Source: Mesocentrotus franciscanus
Taxonomy: Eukaryota > Echinodermata > Echinoidea > Camarodonta > Strongylocentrotidae
Length of the DNA: 64,000 nucleotides
Assembly (NCBI GenBank): GCA_037976565.1
Contig: CP137675.1
Coordinates: forward strand, 27,967,158 to 28,031,157
Direction: 5' to 3'
Shown: one piece after another, positions 31,346 through 43,232 of the stretch
How positions within the stretch are numbered: position 1 is the first letter of the stretch
Layout of the letters: each line of letters opens with the position of its first letter
Notes under the pieces: model-generated
What the model was told of the DNA's origin: nothing
What the model saw: the letters and a program-made list of their open reading frames with translations, nothing else
Database searches by the model: none
Made by a program: the position numbers and the translations under genes

Positions 31346-34010
31346 TCCCCTCGATCTTTATTACGTTTCTTTCGCAATTTCCCAACTGAACTGTCTACAA
31401 ATATATATTTTTAAAACTTGTATTAAATGATTGAATGAAATTATTCCCTCCCTGCCTGAAAGCACTAAAACAATTAACCACATTAGACATATCCATGATA
31501 TCAGTGTGACGAATCTTGTAATGTTATGATTATCAAAAAAATAGTCCAATTTCTATGCGTTATATTTTCCATCGAATAGCTGTTTAACTTATCCATATCT
31601 TACTATTTCATACAATCGCCCAAACGTTACCTTTTAAGTTTCCTTATCCGTTGTGACACATGCCGTTACAGTATATAAAGACGATAAAGCCTCACACCCC
31701 GTCCCCCTTACCAATCGGGGACATTGTTAATTAGCATATCATCCACCTAATAATACCGCCCCCCCCCCCTTCCCCTCACAATCTTTATTGTGACTCATAA
31801 TAAGAAATCAAATGGAGATGACTAATTGCACTTGAAAGTTAGTTTGGAAGGTAAAATGTCAACTTAAAGTTATAAGATGATGAAAATGCAGCTGAACCAT
31901 AACGAGTAAAGAAGAGAAAAGGGGAAAGAGAAGGAGAAACAGAGAGAGAGAAAGGGACAGAGAAAAGAGAGAAACACCTGAAAAAGAAAAGTGCAATCTT
32001 AGGGTCACTTCATCGTCATCATATTTTTTTATTTGTTTGCTTGTTTGCTTTTCTTTCAGTGCTCTTTGCTCTACCATAGATGATGGGACAGGGGGTATGA
32101 GATGGACACACAATAACACATCAAACAGCGTTAAGGTGGTGTGTGTTTTGTACAGTCTCCGGCACGTTCTCACCGGCCGAAGGTCATTGCCATCGGCGGA
32201 GGCAGGGGAAAATTGTTGGGATGGAAACGGGGCGGGGTCAGGGGCTCGGGCTCTTATTGAAAAAAGGGGGAGGTTTATACAGACGCAATGGTGTCATTGC
32301 CAAATAATCATGTATGAGCACGGGGTGCTTAATGTTTTTTTTTGTTTAATCGCTAACATTTGGTCACAACCGACAACTCACCGAACCCATGTATATTGCT
32401 ATTACCACGAAGTGCTATACAATCAACTGTAAAATGCAACTCTTCCTATACCACACATATAATTCCCATGTGCCACATTATAATTATCATAGGATAGATA
32501 TGCCAAAGGATACAAATATTATTTAACCGTTTCCAGTGCAAAATTATACCGGTGTTAAAAGGGTTGTCATGGAGATAGACAAGACCGAAAAGGGACAATT
32601 TTTGCAAGGCCAAAGAGTTGCACGAAGTAACCCTTCCGTCCAATTCGTGTCTATTGTTTTGTGCAAAATTGCGCGTGTGGCGAACGAGCAACCGTGCAGA
32701 GAGGCGAAGAGAGCACCCGAAGTGTTCAAAAATGAAAAGTTTACATTTGGGGAAAGTTACGACTGATAAGTCTACTGCCTCTGGGGCTATGTACATGTAT
32801 ATGTAAGAAAATTGTGACATTTAAAAGATGAGAATTCGCAAAATTATGGAACAAAGTTATATATTAAGCTGCTTAGACATGTTAAAGGTACTATTTTAAT
32901 GGTCAAAGCGCTTTACCGAAGAAAGAATACTAATGAAATTCTTATATGCATTTATCTATAATTTTTTTTCGGGGGGAGGGAGGATTATCGATACATTAAA
33001 TCGATGATGTATGCACTATTCACGTTGGCATCTTTCGCCGTACGAGATTTTATCTTCCCTTTTTTATCAAATATTCTTTAATCGTCTTGCTCTACTTTTT
33101 TCATCCTACTATACTCCGAAGGCCTGCCACTATCTATCTTTTTAAAATAAATATTTGCTTATCCATACAGTATTGAATAGATGATAAGGTATACACCGAA
33201 ACAAATATAATTGCATCTGCTTTTTATTTCAAAAAGTATTTTCTTTTACAATTTTCTAAAGCATGGGCTTTCCTTTTCTTATTAAAAAAAAGGTTTTATG
33301 GGCAAAGTAGGTTCCATTGCGTTGTTTGCTTTTAAAACGTGAAAATTAAAGGAAATTTAAAGTAATCTCAAGAGCTCTAAATGAAAAGTAAATTGACACC
33401 AATCTCATATTCTATACTTCTTCCTAGTATTAAAAAAATATTGTATTGTTTAATACACGTCTACATATTTTATACGTAGTCACAATTTTAGAAACATTGA
33501 ATCACTAGTGATCTAGAAAAGAGAGAAGAATATTTACCATGTCATGCCTACCTAGTTGTCTTATTCTTAGATTTTCAAGCGGATTCTTAGAATTAAAAGC
33601 GGAATGATTTATTATGAATACCTTGCTGTCTTGAGCAAAGTCAAAGAAATAGGAAGAAATGGTTCTTAAGAACTGGCATCGACTTTATAAGAAGCAAAGA
33701 AGCATCATTACTATAGACTCCTCTAAGTAATGCTAAGACGAATATTCGATAGTTGTGTCCTAAGATAGAGACGAAAACTTAACAATTATTTGACTTTCCT
33801 CCTGATTTCGTCTTGAATTGCACTGTGACATGAAGGAAAACACAACGCAGCAATATTAACAAACATTCAGATGATTATAAACATATGATGATACAGATCT
33901 GAATGTAAATACGTTCTGTTTGCAATTCTTTCCCCTTTTCCCCGCTTCAATATTATTTGACCCTTTGACGTCCATCAAAATTGTGTCACATACTTGTAAC
34001 ACCTGAATAT
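31346..34010. other. Intergenic DNA, no gene seen
   Basis: Contains a GA-rich tract at 31915-31985, a C run at 31762 and AT-rich filler. Open frames at 32037-32432 and 32536-32766 show no family resemblance and no splice support. Confidence 0.5.
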
Positions 34011-34019
34011 ACTTCAGCG

Positions 34020-34204
34020 AGGTGTACAAAAAAGCAGAAGGTTCCAGAGAAACAAAAGTGGGAGAGGTAGAGAGGTAGAGAGAAAGAGAGAGGGAGGGGG
34101 AGAAGGGGGAGGGAAAGCACGAGGAATGAAAAAAGTACACCTATTCAAAGAAGTATAGGGAGGAAACAACCAAGAATAATGCAATAAAGGAAGGGAGAGA
34201 GAAA

Positions 34205-34240
<36 letters not shown>

Positions 34241-34511
34241 GGTGATGGAAAGAAAAAAGGGGGAAAAGAAGAGCAAACGAGAGATGAAAAGGGTAAATGA
34301 ACAGGTGATCTTCGACCTTTTTTCTTTTTCCTTGAGGAAAGAAAGGTGGATTAGCAAGAGAGAGAGAGAGAGAGAGAAAAGAATGGGTGAATATAGGAGA
34401 CGGGTAGAAAGAGAGAAAATAAAAAATAGGGAGACAGAAAAGGAAACTGAAAAGCAATATATAATAAAATAAAAGTGAAAAGAGAGGAAGAAAAGGAGGA
34501 GGTAGATAGAT

Positions 34512-34542
<31 letters not shown>

Positions 34543-34655
34543 TAGAGAGAGAGAGAGAGAGAAAGGAAGAGAAAGAGAGAGAGAGATAAAGAGGAAGAGG
34601 TAGAGAGAAAGGGGTACAGAGAAAGAAAGAGAGAGAGAAAGAGAGAGAGAGGGCA
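34020..34655. repeat. Extended (GA)n/(GATA)n purine tract, about 630 bp
   Basis: Nearly all purine on the + strand, with GAGAGA runs at 34210-34237, 34360-34378 and 34545-34650 and a GATAGATAGATA core at 34505-34545. The 228-residue minus-strand Ser/Leu/Phe-rich frame is compositional. Confidence 0.95.
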
Positions 34656-37600
34656 ATCCGTGAAGCCAATTACCAGGCACAACCACCGCAAACCAATCAC
34701 CCCATGTCAAACAAAATGCCTCGTATCCCAACTTGTCAATTATTTGACTCGAACCTCTTCATTTCCCCTGAATAACAGGACAGGCAAAGAGGTTAATACA
34801 TGGTCTAGGTTTTTATTTTTGTCTTTTTCAAAGATGCTTGCTATTGCCCTATCTACTTTGTGATGCAAATTTTGTATTTTCCGTTATTCGTTTTTGATAT
34901 TTTTTACATTTGTTTTTTCGTTTTCCTGTTTTCTTTAACATTTTTTTCCCCGAGATGGTTTAGATCGCGGAGGTCGTTTAGAAGCCGGAAGGTAAAGAGC
35001 AAATGTCAAGACAGCGATGGCAAATATTCCATCTCCGATCGGATCCAAATAAAGGGGATTGAGAAAAAAAAACGGTTGAGGCAATATGAATATAGGGGAG
35101 AAGAGAGTATTAAGTGTGAATAAAGTTTGAATGAAACAAAATATTTGTCAAAACAATCCCGCAACACCTGGATAACCTCATGAGAATGGGGTCGGGCAAA
35201 GGGGAGGGAAATGGGCTGGGAGAAACGGTGGTTATGTGGGAAAAGAGGAAAGTAGAGGGAGAGAGAGAGAGAGAGCGAGATAGAGAGAGGGGGGGGGATT
35301 CTTGCAGGTGACCGGAAATTGGAAGGTGTTAATGTGAAAATCACCAATCTAATCTTTAGCCAACCAAATATAACTCTATTTCTAAACGATTTCGTTGTTA
35401 AAAGTAAGAAGGGTTTCGAAAAGCGGAACAAAGTTCAACTCAAAGAAAATAAATCTTCCCTGGAAGAAATAAAGGTTGGAATAATTAAAGGGGGTAATGT
35501 GATACGGTTGGTATTTTTACCGATGAAGACGGGAATAGGGAGGAAATGGGTGGTATTAGAACTCAATGGTTTGCTGAGAGAAAGAGAAATGCCACAGGCT
35601 GAGTAGCAATGGGAGTTTTAAATTGTTTACATTTTTTCACCAGTTTACTGAGCACTTCTATGAAAAGAAACATTTACATAAAGCAGGATGCAATCTACAA
35701 ATGATCACTAAACAGATTTTTACATTTACTATACAAAAAAATGAATAATTTACAGGATGTTCTCTGGAGTATTAACAAACGACCATAACATATACCGCTC
35801 TTTTCTATAGAGAAGTAGAGGTAACCAAACGTAAATAGTAGGTCATTCCTGAGTGGAGAAACGTGGAAAATAGAAACAAAACAAACAGTGAAGTTGAAGA
35901 TTTATAGAAGACATGTGCGTGATGAGAGTAAACTAAATTGGAAAAGGAATCATGAACATTAAACAAAAAGGTTAAAGTGGTGATACGTATATCGATTAAC
36001 GAAGGAGAGAAAAGGAAAAAAAAAACTGTTTTTAATAAGGACGAATGTCATTAATTACGTCATGGAATATATATTAGAAATTTAGATTTATAGAAAGACG
36101 AATGAATTGAGGTAGTATTCCCAGTACAGAGAGAAATATAGGGGAAACTAATTTTGTTTAAAAAAGTATCTTGCAAAAAGATATGTCATTAGAAATCAAA
36201 TAAAAGAAAAGGAAAACCGAGATTTCATTGTAGAGGAAGGAAAGTAGGGAGGTTGAATATACGGAGTATAGTATGATCACAACACTACTTGCCCCCATGT
36301 CATCCCGGGAAAGAAAAAGACTATCCCACGAACCTAACTTCAATGAATGCCGCGCCCGCCAGTCGTTTGAAGAATAGGGAGCATTGAGGGGGGTTTTAAT
36401 TGCACCCCTTAGCTCCTGTGTGACTGGTAGAGGGGGTAATAGATGCAGGTGGTTGTGGTATTGGTAGTGGTGGACGGCGGGATCAGAGAACTGGGTCGGG
36501 CGACGGACACCTGCGAGTGTCTCAGGTATAGTGGGCTGTCAAACCGCAGGCAAACACCGCTCGCAAACATCCCTCCTGCCCCTCGCACACACACACATAC
36601 ATACACACACAAATACGCCTAAAACTAAACTGTGCGTGTCACGGGCACACAATTCGGTTTCGTGTTCACAGATGTATATACATTTGTAGATTTGCTTTTC
36701 GAGTCTCTTCAGTGATACCCCTTTAAATGCCTATTGTAATCGATGCGTGTCAATCATTAGAAAATCTTGACTTAGAATTATCATTATAACAACAACAAAA
36801 TTTTTCATTTGCAGTAGCTGTCTTTATGAATACATTCCCCGTAAATTTAGCAAAATTTTAACTCTTAAATTTTGGATATGGTTTTGCCAAATGGTGTTGT
36901 TTAAATCATTGTTTTAACCTCATTAAGATTGTATGGTAAATCATATGTCACTACTGATTTCAAAATGACGGACTTTTCGGCATTTCCATTTAGATTTCAC
37001 TTTTTATTAATAAAAGACAAATTAAAACATTTTCTTTTTTTAAATTGCCATTTTTTTTCTGGAGAAAACTGCGAAATGGGAAGAGTAAAACAGATGCTTT
37101 GCTATTTCGCACTAGCCCAAATCTACCTCTCAAGCCATTGTTCCATTCATTCATTTTTGGGGTAAGTCAGTGTCACTGCAAGCCTGGGATCGGTGAAGAG
37201 GGGGCGCCAAGAAACCGAACTGCAAGTTTATTTGGTGCTCTCTTTGGTCATGTAAGTTGGTAGTTGGATGTAGGTTGCATACACACAATCTACAGCTCGA
37301 GGAATTACGAATAACTTAAGGGGTCTATAAAATAGGTGCGCGATTTTAGAAATAAATTGTTATTCCAAAACGTCCGCACCCCCGCGCGAAAACGAGGCGA
37401 AAAAGGGTGATGCCTTTTTGTCTCTCTTTCTTTTTTCGGTAATAATCTCCTCGCTTTCTGTGCTTTCCTTACAATCAAAGCACCCTGTCGTTTGATCACT
37501 GGTATAAAGTAAACACAGTCTCCAGATTAAACCATACACTAAATTGTAATAGAAATCGTGTATTTGCCTTGGAGAGGAGACTTCGTTGTGGTGAAGAATC

Positions 37601-38637
37601 GGCTTCTTTGCATGTCGAGAAAACGTATGTTGGGGTTGGAAGAATGTAAATAGACGTTGAGGTAGAACATGTATAATAGGAAACGGCTCGGAAAAGAAGT
37701 AAACATCCGCATTTAAGTTCTTAAGAGTTTAAAGGTTTGGGGGCTTCTCTCAAACGCGTATACGTCCATGCCCCCGAGTTTGTTACGATTTTTTGAGCTG
37801 CAGAAAAAAGTATAATAGGCGGTGAAAAGCGTATAGACCAGGCCCTGGTCACAATAGCCATTTTAATTGAAATTGAATAACAGCTCTCATACAAACATTT
37901 GGTCGGTAGCGGGTAATCCATCTGCTTGTTTGAGTAAAGTGCAAGGAAATGTCAAGTTGGGTTATTCGGTTTTTACTTCTTATTTTGGCAGAGGCAAGGT
38001 AGGTCCTGTGTTGAGGTGTGAAAATCGCTCAGTGGTAGGAGAGGAGGTGATATTAGGACCGGAAGGTTCACAGTTCGAGACAAACTAAACACAATCTCTA
38101 GGGCGAATTATATCTTTCTCACAAACACGACGAAAAAGATTTCAAGCAACTTTCTTTAAATCGGACACAAATTGTATATAAGATATATAATACAGGAACG
38201 GATCCAACATTATCTTGCGGGGTGGGGGAAGAAAATACAAAAATTATCATACTTTGCAGGTGCCTATTTTTGTCAAAAATGTGGGTCGAGGAACACAATT
38301 TTTGTATTTTATAGTGTGAATTCAAATTCAGTACAACATGATCAATGATTGATTAAAATGTAAACATCAAGCATCACTCTCAATTGCAAGTTAGTCAAGG
38401 ATAATGAAATTTGCAGTAAGAGTTTCTTAAAAATATAGTTCACAAAAAATAGTTGAATGAAATAATGTCTAAATTCTAATTAACAGAAATAACACAAATT
38501 TACTAACTGTCTCAGACCTCTCCGAGAATATAAAACATAAGATGGTAATAAGTTACATTTCTCACATTAAAAATAGGCTATATTCCATTATGCTGGAGGC
38601 ACGTGCCCCCCCCCCCTATTTAGCCCTTTACTATTAG
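34656..38637. other. Intergenic DNA, no gene seen
   Basis: (GA)n at 35255-35295; short CA repeats at 36585-36612; otherwise AT-rich unique sequence without recognisable exons or RNA genes. Confidence 0.5.
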
Positions 38638-38854
38638 CAGGGGTAAATCCAGCCGGCGGCAAGGGAGGGGGCCTAAAAAGGGGCCCACTTCGTGCGAAAA
38701 TTTGAAAATCGTGACGGTCGATTTTTCGCTCAGTGGGGGTAGTGAGCAAAAAAGTGAGCACCCGAAGAAAAAAAATCCCTCAGGGACAAAAAAGGGTGTT
38801 TTTACCTGTTTTTTTTTGCTAGGAGGGGCCCTGCCCCCCCTGGATCCGCCACTG
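38638..38854. mobile_element. hAT-type MITE copy 4
   Basis: Begins CAGGGGTAAATCCAGCC and ends CTGGATCCGCCACTG. Flanking 8-mers are ACTATTAG (38630-38637) and ACGTTTAG (38855-38862), 6 of 8 alike. It shares GGGGCCCACTTCGTGCG and GATTTTTCGCTCAGTGGG with copies 1 and 2; the internal part is shorter. Confidence 0.88.
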
Positions 38855-39496
38855 ACGTTTAGGCATGATATCTCTTTAGAGCGCTAAGATACATGAAGGC
38901 ATTACGAGGGGAAACAAGTGAGGAAACACTCTAGAAAATAAATAGGCAAAAACCATCTCGTTCTCCTCATTATCAGCACACGACAACGTGATTTAGTTCA
39001 TTTAGAAGGTGTGCATTTGCAATTTGTTGCTCGCCCGCCTAATGTACACAAACATTAAACTTCAGCAATAGCAACAAGGTAATTTACACCGCCCCGTCCT
39101 ATGCATGCTCGAAAAAGCACGAAAACGGGGGGTAACCCAATTATCTAGATGCGCAGACGAAGAGCATCTTAAATCCGAAGCGCTTTACGACATTTTTAGG
39201 TAGTCGTGGACGATTTGGCGGAGTGGCTCGTGACAGATAGTAATGTTCGCTTCGAAGGAAAGTGATGTTTGGAGAATGCTAATGACTTGAGACAACTAGA
39301 GAATAATACCCATTAACGAAGATCATATATTTGAGAAAGAGGTATTATGTTAGAGAGGAGTATATGAAAGGAAAGGCGAAGGAAGAAGAGACAATGGAGG
39401 AACTAGAGAGGAGATGCTAAAAGATTGAAAGAGTGAGAGTTCTGTACAAGTCGGAAACGGATCATTATATAATATTTGATGGATTTGAGTGCGATA

Positions 39497-39770
39497 CAAG
39501 AATATATTGCTCGAGCTATGACAATATTGGACGAGTCGAAGACGAGTCCAATACTCTCATAGTTAGAGCAATATATTCTTGTTTCACACGAAAACAAAGC
39601 CATACAATATTATTATTATTATCCATATCAGGCTGACTAGCGAAATAACAAAATTTGACCTATCTCGGTAAATATGGCTCTGTTTTCGTGTGATATCGAT
39701 ATCGATAGTTGAAGTGCCCGGATGACTGAGCAATACGAAAACAATATTGATCAGTCATTCGGGTACTGCG
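39497..39770. repeat. Three stacked inverted repeats
   Basis: Stem 1: 39497-39535 with 39545-39581 (ACAAGAATATATTGCTC end). Stem 2: 39585-39604 with 39673-39692 (19 of 20 pairs, TATGGCT/GTTTTCGTGTG). Stem 3: 39713-39729 with 39751-39767 (GCCCGGATGACTGA). It probably derives from one palindromic element. Confidence 0.85.
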
Positions 39771-40800
39771 CTTAAGATATTAAATACACTGATTTATTGT
39801 ACCACTTGGAAGCCTTATATAGATAATAATATAGAATATTGATCGAATATTAATTAGGTTCTTTTATCTGTCCGCTAGAGAAGCAAGTATTATCATGTAA
39901 GTCCTTTTAAGCATTATCCGAAGGACTTAGTAATAGTGGAGATTGATATTTTACCAAAAATTACTAACTTATCGATTTGGTTTTGAACCGGAATTCTCCC
40001 AATTTCATTACAGGCCAATTACCTTACCAAATGGAATGAGTCATCACAACATGAAATAAACAGTGATAAATAATGATCATGGGTTAAGGGGACACAGTGA
40101 ATTGTATAATTGTGTTTAAATTAGCCTACAAGACGGTTAAATTAATACTTACATTATAAAAGAAATATCATAACATTATTTTTTTATTCAAATTGAACAA
40201 CAACAAAATTAAAGTTTTCTACTTTCTTGCTTTCCTTCGAAGAAAAAGAAATCTCGAAACTATTCCAAATATTATTTATACAATACCGTATTTTAGACAA
40301 TTTCTTTCAAATTCAAAATATGTAAAGTCTACGGTAAAAGTAGAATTTCCATCCGTTATTTCACCGTCATTACTTTTTCAATATACTTTACCAAACGAAA
40401 TGTGAAATATTATTTAAAATTGTTGAAAAGTGTTCGCGTTTTCGAAATAGTATATTCAAGACTTCAACTTTCTAAATAAAATCATTGCAGTGTTGATTCT
40501 AGCAATAAAATAGTATATTGCATTTTTGTTAAAGCTTTCTCCCCATTCTCCTGATATGACACAAAATATGTTATAATGTATGTGCATGAAAGCAACAACA
40601 AAAAATTAAAGAACGAAATACGGAACATTTTGCATACATAACAAGCGATTCAAATTATCAAGTTAATTTTCAATAACAGAAAACTGACATTTACTGCATT
40701 TATACCTCAATGATAAAATTTTGTTTTAGATTAATTAATTATTTAACAAACATGAGGCAACTTAAGACATTCAGAACTGATGCATGTTCAACATCTCAAC
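39771..40800. other. AT-rich intergenic DNA, nothing recognised
   Basis: Open frame at 40193-40405 has no recognisable similarity or splice support. Confidence 0.5.
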
Positions 40801-40824
40801 GAACACTAAAGAAACAAGGGGTGA

Positions 40825-41065
40825 GATGGCTTTGTGATAATAGCAGTGGTCTCGAAACAAGAGGTCCATGGTTCGAAGCCTAGTCGACGCATAGTGGCCC
40901 AATCGCGAATTCCCCATATATTAATTTAAGACTTAGGTACACTGGTCGCTTATCTATAAGCATATCCTTGCTATACTAGGGGTCGGTGAAATAAATGAAT
41001 GAATGAATAAATAAATAAGTGAATAAATAGATAGATAAATAAATAAACGAATAAATAAATACTAA
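40825..41065 (+). mobile_element. Possible diverged tRNA-derived SINE
   Basis: CAGTGGTCTCGAAACAAGAG followed by a B-box-like GGTTCGAAGCC and a (GAAT/AAAT)n tail at 40990-41065. The arrangement resembles the SINE head but the body differs. Low certainty. Confidence 0.4.
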
Positions 41066-42807
41066 TAAAAAGTAATCTTCACCCTGAACATCCAGATCAT
41101 CATTTTCATCATCATCGACATCATCAATATCATCATCAAAATCAGCAGTGGAGGAGAGAAAGAGACAGAGTTTTTTACTGAGTGTTTACTGATGTGAACT
41201 CAAATACTAATTGTTTATTCATAACGTCACAGTCACGACATTGCAAACATACCCTGTATTCAATCATCACACTTATTCTTTAGTCATTAAGATGTTCAAA
41301 GGCATATCTTTCCAGCCTCTCAAACTACACAAGTAATGAGACGGCACTTCGAAAGAGCAGCTTACTGAATGAAAAGATGGATCGTATGACTTATCAGCGG
41401 CAAAATTATTATGATATATAACTCCATTCAGCTTTCCTTTTATGACGCCCGCCCGCCCCTTCACATCTTGTTGATAAAGAACGAGATAATAGGTTGGTTT
41501 GTTTGTGTCGCTAACTGCTTCCAAAATCTCAACGAGGCACACCGGTGCGACTTATTAATTACCCGCCAAACAAATACATGACAGTTGAAAATGAAGTGGA
41601 CGGGTTTTGGGAATCTTGGAATGGAGACAAATCACTGTTGTCAGACTGTGATCAGCCGGTAATCAGTAACGGTGACCAATCATTACTTGTCCCCATTTCG
41701 AGGAATAGAGATTCGGAGGCACCGCGCCTTGATGGATGCCGCTTATATCCAATGGGAACCGCGTCGTCTTTTCCCGCGCAATTTCTTTCTTTTTCTTCAG
41801 AACTTGATCCAGCTAAGGTGACGACGATGATGATGATGATGACAATAGTGATATGGAAATGGAACAAAACTTCTGATGTGGTTTGAAAGAGGTTAAATGA
41901 GTGTGATATATGACGGGAGGTTGTTGTCCTCAAATAAGTAGCAATATAGCCTGCATAAAGAAAAGGAAGACAAGATATACAAATTGTCAGTTGGAATAAG
42001 TTAATATAGAAGAGACGTGCCGCTGGCAATTATGCGGGTCACGGGTAAGAGATACATCGTACATGTACAATGCCGTCATTTTCAAAACTAAAAGACGCCT
42101 ATTTTTATGGGATCAAAGTCGGCGTTTTCGGAACACTTGCAACCCTTCTCCGAATGGAGAGACCAGTATGAATTGTAATGTGCCATAATTTGGAGCGACG
42201 AGGTTGCGTGGGGTGCGTTTGGAATCTTAAGAGCACTGGGGATACGTTTGGCTAATTGAGCCCGGTCATTTGGTTAATTCTTGCTTGCAGTTGTAATTTC
42301 ATGGTCCTAATGTTGATAAATAACCGTCAAGATATTGACACGTTTGATGAGAGTTCGTGAGAATTCGGTCGAGTTTGTTCAGTAAATCCATTACCCGCTT
42401 GAATCTTGTAATCAGTGACAGATTGATTTGATAAAACACTGCTTAAATGATAGTGACTGAAATATGTTTCATTTCTTTCTACAGATTATGCTATGTATAG
42501 GTAATATCAACACATGAGCGCGCGAAAAAGACAAATCACATCGCTGATTCATTTAGGCTCTTAAACCAATCAAGAATGGCTTAAGAACAGTGCAATTAAT
42601 AACATTTTATCTTTAGAGCGAATCCTGCCTGATTGTTTTATTGGTATTTTGACAAAAAATGTGTTTGCACTCATGGTGATTTCGCTCTATCGAATGTAGA
42701 AGCGATACAGTAATTCGTAATTAATGAGTTTCATTTATTCACAACATAAACCTTTCACCAGCTCATCATGTTTTGATTTAATTCACGTCTTTTGCATTCT
42801 AGCCGCT
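41066..42807. other. Intergenic DNA, no gene seen
   Basis: (CATCAT)n at 41098-41140. An open frame at 41545-41886 has no family resemblance. 42230-42400 is non-repetitive with several TAATT-type homeodomain-like sites. Confidence 0.45.
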
Positions 42808-43232
42808 ATATGAAGAGCTCGGTTCCAAAAGGTACCACCTTCATAAATCCAAGATCTGAGGAAAACCTGATTTTTTAATTATCATAGTTAGCAATGTCAG
42901 TTTGGAATGATACTTTGGCTGATTATACTATTCTATGATACAAGTATATAACTACTCTTTTAAAAAATCTAAGCCTGCACAAATATTTTTCATGAATTTA
43001 TGTTTTTTTTTATTTTTGTGGATGTAGTATACCTTTTCGAACAGAAATTGGATGTAACACGTGTTGGAAGCGAACTGAGTTTAATTTCCATTTTTTACCC
43101 TTTTCTGGAAATTCAGCTTTTTGGAAGTGTCAGTGTATGAGGCTACTGGAAATGCGTACATAAATGCAACAAAAATATCAATTTTGACTTTAAAAAAGGA
43201 TTTAGTACCTTTTGGAACCGAGCTCTTCATAT
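42808..43232. mobile_element. TIR element, 425 bp, perfect 27-bp inverted ends
   Basis: The ends at 42808-42834 and 43206-43232 are perfect inverse copies, containing GAAGAGCTCGGTTCCAAAAG. Flanking TA dinucleotides (mariner-like) or GCT trinucleotides at both sides are possible target duplications. The interior is AT-rich and noncoding. Confidence 0.88.

Noticed and set aside
34014..34731. Long Ser/Leu/Phe-rich frames on the minus strand
   Set aside because: They are translations of a purine tract; all frames lack stops for compositional reasons.
41545..41886. 113-codon frame with fairly normal composition
   Set aside because: No recognisable family, ends in a (ATG)n repeat, and no splice sites consistent with a larger gene.
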